From: Bacteroidales bacterium | Lineage (GTDB): Bacteria; Bacteroidota; Bacteroidia; Bacteroidales; UBA932 | Direction: 5' to 3' | Assembly: GCA_024402135.1 (NCBI GenBank) | Contig: JAKSJN010000007.1 | Location: 83,161 to 147,160 of the forward strand | DNA: 64,000 bases | Shown: positions 31,585 through 39,742 of the stretch, in pieces | Numbering within the stretch: the stretch's first letter is position 1 | How the letters are laid out: each line of letters begins with the position of its first letter | The notes under the pieces: model-generated | What the model saw: the letters and a program-made list of their open reading frames with translations, nothing else | Told to the model about the DNA's origin: nothing | Database searches by the model: none | Translations under genes and position numbers: made by a program

Positions 31585-34170
31585 ATGGATATGAAGATTG
31601 ACAAGAAGATATTCCTTTATCTGGGAGCAGCAGTACTGTTCCTTATTCTCGCATATGCCTTTGTACCTCAGGTACTGGGAGGCAAGATTGTCGACCAGAG
31701 CGATATTTCCGGCTATGTCGGCATGTCTCACGAGATGAACGAGTGGAACAAGGCAAATCCAGATGACCCTACCGCATGGTCAAACTCGATGTTCGGCGGC
31801 ATGCCTACGACCGTGATCGCGGCTCCTGGACGTGGAGACTGGACTCAGCCTGTCTATGACCTGCTGACCCTTGGCAAACGTCCGGCTACCTGGCTTTTCG
31901 CATCCATGCTCGGAGCGTTCCTGCTGATGCTTTCGCTCGGCATCAGCCTGCCTGTCGCAATCGGCGGAGCAATCGCCGTGACTTTCTGTGCGTATAACCT
32001 CCAGATCATTCAGGTGGGTCACAATACCAAGATGCAGGCGATAGCGTTCATGCCTTGGGCACTCGCCGGGCTGACAGCGTGCTACCGATGGGCTTTGTCC
32101 AAATGTGGGAAATGGCTGCCGAAGACAGTCCTGGCTGCCGTCCTGTTCGGATTCGGCATAGCGCTCCAGGTTAAGGCCAACCATCAGCAGATTACCTATT
32201 ACCTGGCAATCATGGTGCTGGTATATGCAGTCGCAGTGCTCGTGTGGCTCCTTTGCGACGCAGAGCGCCGCAAAGACCTCGGCCGCTTTTTCGCTGCCTC
32301 GGCCTGCCTGCTCGTCTTCGGACTCGCCGGCATCGCCACCAACGCGAACAAGCTCATTCCGATCTACAAGTACACACCGCATTCGATGCGTGGAGGTTCT
32401 GAACTCGTGTCGGAGAAATCAGGAGACGGTGGAGAAGGACTCTCGCTCGACTATGCTACCGCATGGTCTTACGGCTGGGAGGAGCTTCCAAACATGATGA
32501 TTCCTAACTTCAACGGAGGATCATCAGCCGCTGCCGTGAACCCGGAAAAGTCTGCGACAATCGATATCCTCCGTCAGGCCGGTCAGTCAAATCTCAAGGA
32601 GGTCGCAAAGAACCTTCCGATGTACTGGGGGCCTCAGCCTTTCACCGCCGGTCCTATGTACATGGGCGCCATTACCGTATTCCTTTTCATTCTCGGCCTG
32701 ATGTTCTGTGAGGGCAAGGAAAAGTGGTGGGTCGTTGCATGTACCGTCCTGTTCATACTGCTTTCGCTCGGCAGCCATTTCATGGGCTTCACAAAATTCT
32801 GGTACGACCATATTCCGTTCTACAACAAGTTCAGAACTGTCAGCATGGGCCTAGTGGCTCTCCAGGTTACACTTCCTGTGCTTGGCTTCATGGCACTTGA
32901 TTCTGTGATGCGCAACGCCGAGGTCGCTGAAAGGTTCAAGAAGAAAGGCTGGATAGCGCTTGCGATAACCGCAGGTTTCTGTGCACTCGTATTCCTTATC
33001 CCGAGCCTTGCCGGCAATTTCTTCAGCCAGTCTGATGCCTCACAGCCTGAGGTCCTGATCACCGCATTCATGAAGGACCGCGTGATGCTCCTCCGCAACG
33101 ACGCACTCCGCTCCATGCTTCTGATTCTTGCAGCCTTCGGCCTCATATACTGGGGAACGATGATTCCTTCATCGGCCAAGGAAACCTTCAGGACTCATCC
33201 GGAGATGAGCGAGAAACGCCGTCGTACAGCCTCCATCCTGGTATGCCTGCTCGTCCTTCTTGACCTGTTCCCGGTTGCGAAGCGCTACCTCAATTCCGAC
33301 GATTTCGTCACTCCGAAGAACTTCAACAGCCAGTTCGACAAGCGTCCGGTGGATGAGATGATCCTCAATGACGAGGATCCTTCATATCGTGTCCTTGACC
33401 TCAGTGTGAACGTGTTCAACGACTCCCATCCATCATACTGGCACAAGAACATCGGTGGTTACAGCCCTGCCAAGCTCCAGCGCTACCAGGATCTCATCGA
33501 CCGCCACCTGACAGCGGAGTGCAATGCAATCTACTCGGAGATTGCGGAGGCTACCACCATCCAGGAGGCTTTCGAGATGATCGGCTACCATTCAGCCCTG
33601 TCGATGCTGAATACCCGCTATATCATCCTCGGAGCCGATAATGCACCTCTCGTTTATCCATACGGACTCGGCAATGCCTGGTTCGTGAACTCACTCCGCC
33701 GCCCTGCCGACAAGAACGAGGAAATCGACCTTCTTGATGACGTCGATCTCGAGACCACGGCAATCATAGCGGACGATTTTGCCTGGGCACAGGATAAACT
33801 GAAAGCAACGCCAGCCGACACTACTGCATCTATAGAATTGACATATTACGCTCCTAACGAACTCCGGTACAGCTATTCGTCCGAGAAGGAGTCAGCGGCA
33901 ATATTCAGTGAAGTCTATTACCCTGAGGGCTGGCATCTCTGGTTGGCTGACGGAGGCATCCGTGGTGAGGAGATTCCTCTCTTCCGCGCCGACTGGCTGC
34001 TGAGAGGAGCATTCCTGCCTGCAGGAAACCACGAACTTGTGATGCGTTTCGAGCCCGAGTCGTATGTCACAAGTGCAAGAATTTCGCGTTGCGGCTCCAT
34101 CCTGCTGATTCTCGCTCTGCTTGGATCCGCCGCTGCGGCGTTCATGACTGCCCGTAAAAAAGAAGAATAA
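31585..34170 (+). CDS. YfhO-family integral membrane protein
   Basis: 861 residues. The N-terminal part has many membrane helices (from IFLYLGAAVLFLILAYAFV) and a large extracytoplasmic loop after TM1 carrying DQSDISGYVGMSHEMNEW. The last membrane segment (ILLILALLGSAAAAF) is followed by a basic tail. YfhO proteins are polytopic and GT-C-like, implicated in glycosylation of lipoteichoic acid or lipids in Firmicutes; the role in Bacteroidota is unknown. The start at 31585 gives MDMKIDKK; the ATG at 31591 is an equally possible start. Position after a glycosyltransferase fits a cell-envelope glycan role. Confidence 0.87.
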   Translation: MDMKIDKKIFLYLGAAVLFLILAYAFVPQVLGGKIVDQSDISGYVGMSHEMNEWNKANPDDPTAWSNSMFGGMPTTVIAAPGRGDWTQPVYDLLTLGKRPATWLFASMLGAFLLMLSLGISLPVAIGGAIAVTFCAYNLQIIQVGHNTKMQAIAFMPWALAGLTACYRWALSKCGKWLPKTVLAAVLFGFGIALQVKANHQQITYYLAIMVLVYAVAVLVWLLCDAERRKDLGRFFAASACLLVFGLAGIATNANKLIPIYKYTPHSMRGGSELVSEKSGDGGEGLSLDYATAWSYGWEELPNMMIPNFNGGSSAAAVNPEKSATIDILRQAGQSNLKEVAKNLPMYWGPQPFTAGPMYMGAITVFLFILGLMFCEGKEKWWVVACTVLFILLSLGSHFMGFTKFWYDHIPFYNKFRTVSMGLVALQVTLPVLGFMALDSVMRNAEVAERFKKKGWIALAITAGFCALVFLIPSLAGNFFSQSDASQPEVLITAFMKDRVMLLRNDALRSMLLILAAFGLIYWGTMIPSSAKETFRTHPEMSEKRRRTASILVCLLVLLDLFPVAKRYLNSDDFVTPKNFNSQFDKRPVDEMILNDEDPSYRVLDLSVNVFNDSHPSYWHKNIGGYSPAKLQRYQDLIDRHLTAECNAIYSEIAEATTIQEAFEMIGYHSALSMLNTRYIILGADNAPLVYPYGLGNAWFVNSLRRPADKNEEIDLLDDVDLETTAIIADDFAWAQDKLKATPADTTASIELTYYAPNELRYSYSSEKESAAIFSEVYYPEGWHLWLADGGIRGEEIPLFRADWLLRGAFLPAGNHELVMRFEPESYVTSARISRCGSILLILALLGSAAAAFMTARKKEE

Positions 34171-34171
34171 G

Positions 34172-34972
34172 ATGGAAGTAAGAGCAAAGAAAGCCCTTGG
34201 TCAGCACTTTCTGACCGACCAGAGCATAGCACGTGGAATCGTGGACGCTCTCACCAATGATCCTGCCGCTCCACGCGATGTGCTGGAGATCGGTCCGGGC
34301 ATGGGTGTTCTGACCCAGTACCTTATCCAGCGCGACGATATAGATGCCCGCATGATCGAGATCGATACGGAGTCTGTGGAGTATCTGCTTACGCATTTCA
34401 ATGGAATGCAGGGACGACTGATGGAGGGAGATTACCTCAAGCTCAAGATGGAGGCCATATTCAAGGGACCATACCGCGTCATCGGAAACTTCCCTTACAA
34501 CATATCGTCCCAGATCTTCTTCAAGATTCTTGAGGACAAGGACCGTGTGCCTGAGGTTGTCTGCATGATCCAGAAGGAGGTTGCAGACCGTATTGCCGAG
34601 AAACCGGGAAGCAAGACTTATGGCATCCTGTCGGTTCTTCTGCAGGCATGGTACGATATCGATTACGTAATGACTGTAGGGCCAGGAGCCTTTGCTCCGC
34701 CGCCAAAGGTCAAGTCGGCTGTGATCCGTCTCCGCCGCAACGGCAGGAATGATCTCGGCTGTGACGAGGCTCTGTTCAAGAAAGTCGTAAAGACCGCCTT
34801 CAACCAGCGCCGCAAGACCCTGCGCAACGCCTTGAAACCAATGATCAACGAGTGGGCGACTGCTCACGAGGGAATCGCTCCTGCCTGGGCAGCTGACGCA
34901 GTATTCGATCTCCGCGCAGAGCGCCTTGGCGTTGAGGATTTCGTTGCACTGACAAAATTATTTGAACAATAG
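34172..34972 (+). CDS. rsmA: 16S rRNA (adenine1518-N6/adenine1519-N6)-dimethyltransferase
   Basis: 266 residues. SAM-binding motif I VLEIGPGMGVLTQYLI, the catalytic NFPYNISSQIFFK (motif IV, NxPY) and the C-terminal TAFNQRRKTLRNAL are diagnostic of KsgA/RsmA. It dimethylates two adjacent adenines at the 3' end of 16S rRNA during small-subunit maturation. It starts 1 nt after the YfhO-type gene stop. Confidence 0.97.
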   Translation: MEVRAKKALGQHFLTDQSIARGIVDALTNDPAAPRDVLEIGPGMGVLTQYLIQRDDIDARMIEIDTESVEYLLTHFNGMQGRLMEGDYLKLKMEAIFKGPYRVIGNFPYNISSQIFFKILEDKDRVPEVVCMIQKEVADRIAEKPGSKTYGILSVLLQAWYDIDYVMTVGPGAFAPPPKVKSAVIRLRRNGRNDLGCDEALFKKVVKTAFNQRRKTLRNALKPMINEWATAHEGIAPAWAADAVFDLRAERLGVEDFVALTKLFEQ

Positions 34973-34987
34973 CTTAAACACAATAAT

Positions 34988-35689
34988 ATGAAAAAGATCA
35001 TTATCGCATCTGCTTTATTGGTTGCCTCATCAATCACCATGAGTGCTCAGAAGATGACATATGCCATTGAGGTTAATGCAGGCAAGGGAACACAATTCAT
35101 ATCCATGGAAGGCGGCGCAAGCTTCATTGCCGGCTACAAGGTCAACAATGCGCTTGAGTTGGGTCTTGGCGCAGGAGCCCGCTACTCCCAGGCTCTTTAT
35201 GCCCACGAGACATATAAGTTTACCAAACTGAGTGGTGAGTCCAAGACCAGTGAGAACAATTACGACAACGACCAGATACTTGTCCCAGTATTCGTGCGTG
35301 CAAAGTATGTGCTTGACGGTGTCAACCTTTCGACAGTCGGCAGGCTCAGCCCTTTCTTCGCCATCGACGGAGGATATGCCGTCAATGTTCATTCTACCCA
35401 GCCCGAGTGTGGTTTTTCAAAGGCAGTTGTTGAGGCAAGTAAAGGCAGAAACCTGGGAGGTTTTTTCTATATCCCTCAGATAGGCTTCGATTCTGACAGA
35501 ATATACGTAGCCGTCGGTCTTTCCGTACAGGCTGTCAAGCAGGTCGAGGTCATTACTAATGTCGTTGAGACCCGCAACTACAATTATAAGGAGGGAGTAT
35601 GGGAGACTTACGAAAACATCGGTCAGGACTACAATATTTTTAACAACTTCGCCCAGGCCATTTCTTTCAAGGTCGGCTTCAAGTTCTAG
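34988..35689 (+). CDS. Outer-membrane beta-barrel protein of unknown role
   Basis: 233 residues. A signal peptide (MKKIIIASALLVASSITMSA) precedes alternating hydrophobic/aromatic strands with Gly turns, ending in KVGFKF with a terminal Phe, as needed for BAM recognition. Size fits an 8-10 strand barrel of the OmpW/porin-like kind. It follows rsmA by 15 nt and is closed by a strong terminator. No function can be read. Confidence 0.78.
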   Translation: MKKIIIASALLVASSITMSAQKMTYAIEVNAGKGTQFISMEGGASFIAGYKVNNALELGLGAGARYSQALYAHETYKFTKLSGESKTSENNYDNDQILVPVFVRAKYVLDGVNLSTVGRLSPFFAIDGGYAVNVHSTQPECGFSKAVVEASKGRNLGGFFYIPQIGFDSDRIYVAVGLSVQAVKQVEVITNVVETRNYNYKEGVWETYENIGQDYNIFNNFAQAISFKVGFKF

Positions 35690-35718
35690 CACGTCCACAG
35701 CTGTTGCTGTATATGATA

Positions 35719-35756
35719 AAAGACCGCCCCTGGTAGCAGAGGCGGTCTCTTTTTCT
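35719..35756. terminator. Rho-independent terminator, bidirectional
   Basis: AGACCGCC (35721-35728) pairs with GGCGGTCT (35741-35748), with T-runs on both strands. It separates the beta-barrel gene from the convergent Mrp gene. Confidence 0.88.
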
Positions 35757-35767
35757 ATTCAGCGGCG

Positions 35768-36835
35768 TTAATCCAGCTTGTCTGCGAGTGCCTTGGCGAG
35801 TTCGATGAAGGCCAGGCTGTCGGGACGTGATCCGAGCGCTGCCGGTTCGCCGCTGTCACCGCATTCGCGGATGCTCTGGACGATAGGAATCTGGCCGAGA
35901 AGGTCGATTCCGAGGGTGTCTGCCATGGCGATGCCGCCACCCTTGCCGAAGATGTAGTACTTGTTCTCGGGAAGTTCCTCTGGTGTGAACCATGCCATGT
36001 TCTCGACCAGGCCGTAGATAGGTTTGTTCACGCTAGGGTTGCGGAACATGTTGACACCTTTCTCGACGTCGGCGAGAGCCACAGCCTGCGGGGTGGTGAC
36101 GATGACGGCACCCTCCATAGGAACGTCAGAGACAAGGCTGATATGGATGTCGCCGGTTCCAGGAGGCATGTCGATGAGCAGGAAGTCGAGCTCGCCCCAG
36201 ATGACCTGGAGAATCATTTGCTTCAAGGCGTTGCAGGCCATAGGACCGCGCCAGATGAGTGCCTGGCCCTTCTGGGCGAAGTAGCCTATCGACATCCACT
36301 TTACGCCATACTTCTCGATTGGGAGGAAGTACTCCTTGCCGTCCTCCTCGACTGCGTTCGGAGCGGTATCTTCTGTACCGGTCATGAGAGGAACTGACGG
36401 ACCATAGACGTCCGCGTCGGCGAGGCCTACCTTATATCCGAGACGCGCGAGTGCGACAGCCATGTTGACGGCGACGGTTGACTTTCCTACGCCGCCCTTT
36501 CCTGAGGCGATGCCTATGATATGCTTGATGTCCTTGACCTGTTCAAAGTCCAGGTCCATGGTATTGTTTTTCTTCTTTGGAGCGCTCTCCTCGATAACGG
36601 TGGTGAGCACCTCGGACTTCATTCCCTCGGGTAGTGCGCGGACCAGTGCTGCGCGCGCGCTGCCGATGAGATATTCGGAGAGGGGGTCACGGCGCTTCGA
36701 GAAGGCGAGGGTGACACTTACACCATCCTCCTTTATGTCGATGGAGTGAACCATGCCGAGCTCTACGACGCTCTTGTCGCCGCGGCCCGGATGGCGTACA
36801 TCCTGCAATATTTCAAGTATCTGCTGTTCTGTCAT
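35768..36835 (-). CDS. mrp: Mrp/ApbC-type P-loop iron-sulfur carrier ATPase
   Basis: 355 residues from the ATG at 36835; an upstream extension in frame would overlap the peptidase gene and has no homology sense. An N-terminal MIP18/DUF59 domain (about 1-85) is followed by the deviant Walker A motif GIASGKGGVGKSTVAVNMAV and later DADVYGPSVPLM and DMPPGTGDIHISL. It binds and transfers Fe-S clusters with ATPase activity in the cytoplasm. It is the third gene after rnhB and the S46 peptidase, 8 nt downstream of the peptidase stop. Confidence 0.95.
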   Translation of the reverse strand: MTEQQILEILQDVRHPGRGDKSVVELGMVHSIDIKEDGVSVTLAFSKRRDPLSEYLIGSARAALVRALPEGMKSEVLTTVIEESAPKKKNNTMDLDFEQVKDIKHIIGIASGKGGVGKSTVAVNMAVALARLGYKVGLADADVYGPSVPLMTGTEDTAPNAVEEDGKEYFLPIEKYGVKWMSIGYFAQKGQALIWRGPMACNALKQMILQVIWGELDFLLIDMPPGTGDIHISLVSDVPMEGAVIVTTPQAVALADVEKGVNMFRNPSVNKPIYGLVENMAWFTPEELPENKYYIFGKGGGIAMADTLGIDLLGQIPIVQSIRECGDSGEPAALGSRPDSLAFIELAKALADKLD

Positions 36836-36843
36836 TTCAGTCT

Positions 36844-38964
36844 TTATTTTACAATATCCATTTCGTTGAGGAGATAGCCTGCGCCACCGAACTTGTCCAT
36901 CATGAGGAGGACGTAGCGGATGTCGACGCAGATACATCTCTGGAGATCGGGTTCGAACATCACGTCGCTGGACATTGACTCCCAGTTGCCGTCGAATGCG
37001 AGGCCCACCAGGTCTCCGTCAGCGTTCATCACAGGGCTGCCGGAGTTGCCGCCGGTGATGTCGCAGTTGATGAGGAAGCAGGTCACGAGCTCGCCGTTCC
37101 TGTTGGCATACTGGCCATAATCCTTGGTCTCGTAGATTTCCTTGAGGCGGGCTGGCACGCGGAACTCATAGTTGTCCGGGTCTTCCTTTTCCATGACACC
37201 CTTGAGGGTTGTGTAATGCTTGTAGAGTACACCGTCCTTTGGCGAGTATGACTTGACGTTGCCGTAGGTGAGTCGCATGGTGCTGTTTGCATCAGGGTAA
37301 GAAGGCTCTCCTGCCTTCCACTCGAGCAGTCCGGCTGCGAAGGCCTTGCTGCCGGCAAGGAGGCCCTCCTGGTCAGCCACTACCATCGGGTAAAGCTTGT
37401 TGTAGACCTCGGAATAGCTTGCGATGAGATCGAATGCAGGGTCGTTCTCGATAATGCCGTTCACGCTCTGGAGCTTCTCTGCTGAAGTGAATGCACTGTT
37501 CTCGAAGAGGTAGTCGACATACTCGGCAACCTTCTTTACGTCATGTCCAGGAACGCTGATTGAATTGTCTGCGCTGCACTTCTCGAGATAGTACGAGATG
37601 AGGGCGTTGGCTTCCTTCTTGTCAAGTTCCACGCTGTAGTCTTTGTATGTGGCGAGAGCGGCATTGACGCCTGCCTGGGCGGCATTCTCCTTTGCCCTTG
37701 CGGCTGCGCTTCTGTAGCGGCTGGCGATGCTGAGGATCTCGATGTTGCCGATGGTCTCGTTGAGGAGGGTGATGGCAAGCTCAGCCTTGGATGTTGCGTT
37801 GACAGCGTTCTCGATCATGCCGAGAGCGTCGCCATAGGCTTCCTGGCGCTTCTTCTTTGATGCTGCCCACTGTGTGAATTCGGCTTCCTTTGCCTCTTCG
37901 CGCTCGAGGATGCCGAGCTTTGCGAATGCCTCGCGCATACCCTGCCACTTCTTCCAGCCATTTGAAGAGCTGGCGTACTTGCTCGCATACTGGAGGTTCA
38001 CTACAGGGTCGGCCATGCGTGCCTCCCACATGATATCCTGGCGGAGGGTGCGGGCGTCGATGCGTACATCGTTGACAGCAAGCATCTGGCGGAGCTGGGC
38101 TGCGGTCTGGAAACGCTGGGTGCGGCCAGGATAGCCCATGATCATTGCGAAGTCACCGTCCTCGAGACCCTTGAGAGATACCTTGAGGGACTTTACAGGA
38201 GTGTATGGCTTGTTGTCAGGGGAGTATGCGGCTGGCTCGTTGTCCTTGCCTGCGTAGATGCGGAACATCGAGAAGTCGCAGGTGTGACGTGGCCACATCC
38301 AGTTGTCGGTGTCGCCGCCGAACTTTCCTGATGATGCAGGAGGTGCGCCTACGAAGCGGATGTCGGTGTATGTCTTGTATACAATGAGGTAATATACGTT
38401 GTTGTTGTAGAAGCTGGTGACGGTCGCTGTGCAGTGAGGGTTGTCAGCCTCTGCCTTCTTCTCGAGGTCTTCTGCAGCCTGATTCATGGCAGCGGTCGCG
38501 AGCTCTTCCTTGTTGTCGGCCTTCTTGTTTGCCTTGAGAGCCTTGTCGTACGCCTTGGTGATGATGTCGGTGACGTCTGTGAAGCTCTGGAGGAAGGTGA
38601 CGCTCAGGCCGTCGGCAGGAAGTTCCTCATTGCGGTTCATTGCCCAGTATCCATCCTCGAGGTAGTTGTGCTCAGGTGTGGAGAGTCTCTGGATGTTCGA
38701 GTAGCCGCAATGGTGGTTGGTGACTACCAGTCCCTCGCGTGAGATGACTTCCGCGGTACAGCCGCCGCCGAAATGAACGATAGCGTCCTTGAGGGAAGAG
38801 TTGTTGATGCTGTAGATCTGCTCTGGAGTCAGTCGGCAGCCGAGGTCGGCCATCGCTTCAGCATTCATCTTCTGGAGGAGTGGCAGCAGCCACATTCCTT
38901 CATCTGCATACGCATTTGCGGCAAAGATTGCCAGCGCTGCGAGTGTTGAAAGTATCTTTTTCAT
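36844..38964 (-). CDS. S46 dipeptidyl-peptidase, DPP7-like
   Basis: 706 residues from the ATG at 38964 (a TTG two codons earlier overlaps the rnhB stop). The signal peptide ends at AANAYA, and mature DEGMWLLP is typical for S46. Catalytic His85 is in TNHHCGY, the Asp is probably in CDFSMFR, and the Ser is in GGNSGSPV. Residue Ser+18 is Gly (FDGNWE); at this position P. gingivalis DPP7 has Gly and DPP11 has Arg, so a DPP7-type preference for hydrophobic/bulky residues rather than Asp/Glu at P1 is inferred. It is periplasmic or surface-exposed and releases dipeptides from oligopeptides. Its ATG is 2 nt after the rnhB stop. Confidence 0.94.
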   Translation of the reverse strand: MKKILSTLAALAIFAANAYADEGMWLLPLLQKMNAEAMADLGCRLTPEQIYSINNSSLKDAIVHFGGGCTAEVISREGLVVTNHHCGYSNIQRLSTPEHNYLEDGYWAMNRNEELPADGLSVTFLQSFTDVTDIITKAYDKALKANKKADNKEELATAAMNQAAEDLEKKAEADNPHCTATVTSFYNNNVYYLIVYKTYTDIRFVGAPPASSGKFGGDTDNWMWPRHTCDFSMFRIYAGKDNEPAAYSPDNKPYTPVKSLKVSLKGLEDGDFAMIMGYPGRTQRFQTAAQLRQMLAVNDVRIDARTLRQDIMWEARMADPVVNLQYASKYASSSNGWKKWQGMREAFAKLGILEREEAKEAEFTQWAASKKKRQEAYGDALGMIENAVNATSKAELAITLLNETIGNIEILSIASRYRSAAARAKENAAQAGVNAALATYKDYSVELDKKEANALISYYLEKCSADNSISVPGHDVKKVAEYVDYLFENSAFTSAEKLQSVNGIIENDPAFDLIASYSEVYNKLYPMVVADQEGLLAGSKAFAAGLLEWKAGEPSYPDANSTMRLTYGNVKSYSPKDGVLYKHYTTLKGVMEKEDPDNYEFRVPARLKEIYETKDYGQYANRNGELVTCFLINCDITGGNSGSPVMNADGDLVGLAFDGNWESMSSDVMFEPDLQRCICVDIRYVLLMMDKFGGAGYLLNEMDIVK

Positions 38965-38966
38965 AT

Positions 38967-39593
38967 TCAAATGTTTATTTCATCAAATAAGCTTGGCTCC
39001 AACTCTTTCGGATGGAAACTTTTTCTGTGTTCCGGAGTATATCCGAAGCGTTTGATGGCCTCAATATGCTCCTTGGTAGGATAACCCATGTTGCGTTCCC
39101 ATCCATACTCGGGGTACTGCTGGGCCAGCGTGCGCATTTTCTCGTCCCTCCAGGTCTTTGCAAGTACCGATGCCGCTGCGATGCTGGCATATGTCGCGTC
39201 TCCATGAACGACAAGGGTATGCGGGCAAAGGTCGAATGGCCTGAACCTGTTGCCGTCTACAAGCAGCATCTCCGGTACTGTCGAGAGTCTGTGTGCGGCG
39301 CGCTGCATGCCTGTGACCGATGCCCAGAGTATGTTCAGCTCGTCGATTTCGGAAGCGCTCACTTCCTCCACGGCCCAGCTGACGGCTTCGCGCTCTATCA
39401 CCTCGCGCAGGATATCCCGGGCACGCTCGGTCATCCTCTTGCTGTCGTTGAGCAGCGGATGGTGGAAATCCTCGGGAAGTATGACGGCGGCCGCGAATAC
39501 GGGCCCGGCAAGGGGTCCTCTTCCGGCTTCGTCGCATCCCGCCTCGATGCGTCCCTGTTGCATGTATGGCTTGAGATGGATTTCCTTGTGCAT
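38967..39593 (-). CDS. rnhB: Ribonuclease HII
   Basis: 208 residues. The active-site motif GCDEAGRGPLAGPVFAAAVI (Asp-Glu pair) and the later downstream acidic residues identify RNase HII, which removes RNA primers and misincorporated ribonucleotides from RNA-DNA hybrids. It is the first gene of an operon with the S46 peptidase and Mrp. A -7 box lies about 24 nt upstream. Confidence 0.97.
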   Translation of the reverse strand: MHKEIHLKPYMQQGRIEAGCDEAGRGPLAGPVFAAAVILPEDFHHPLLNDSKRMTERARDILREVIEREAVSWAVEEVSASEIDELNILWASVTGMQRAAHRLSTVPEMLLVDGNRFRPFDLCPHTLVVHGDATYASIAAASVLAKTWRDEKMRTLAQQYPEYGWERNMGYPTKEHIEAIKRFGYTPEHRKSFHPKELEPSLFDEINI

Positions 39594-39616
39594 GATATTC
39601 TGTTCTTTTTACATGA

Positions 39617-39624
39617 CAAATTTA
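39617..39624 (-). promoter_or_regulatory. Candidate -7 box (TAAATTTG) for the rnhB operon
   Basis: Minus-strand TAnnTTTG match 24 nt before the ATG at 39593. The -33 element is not convincing. Confidence 0.5.
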
Positions 39625-39669
39625 CGAATATTTATGGACTGAAACATTTTAATTGTGATAAATATTCAT

Positions 39670-39677
39670 TAGATTTG
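39670..39677 (+). promoter_or_regulatory. Candidate -7 box (TAGATTTG) for the EF-G paralogue
   Basis: TAnnTTTG match 65 nt upstream of the ATG at 39743. TTT at the 19-nt position instead of TTG. Confidence 0.5.
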
Positions 39678-39742
39678 TGAGCTTACTGATTGTGTCAGAA
39701 AGTATAACCAGTTGATAATTAATAACAAATAATATCACTAAA

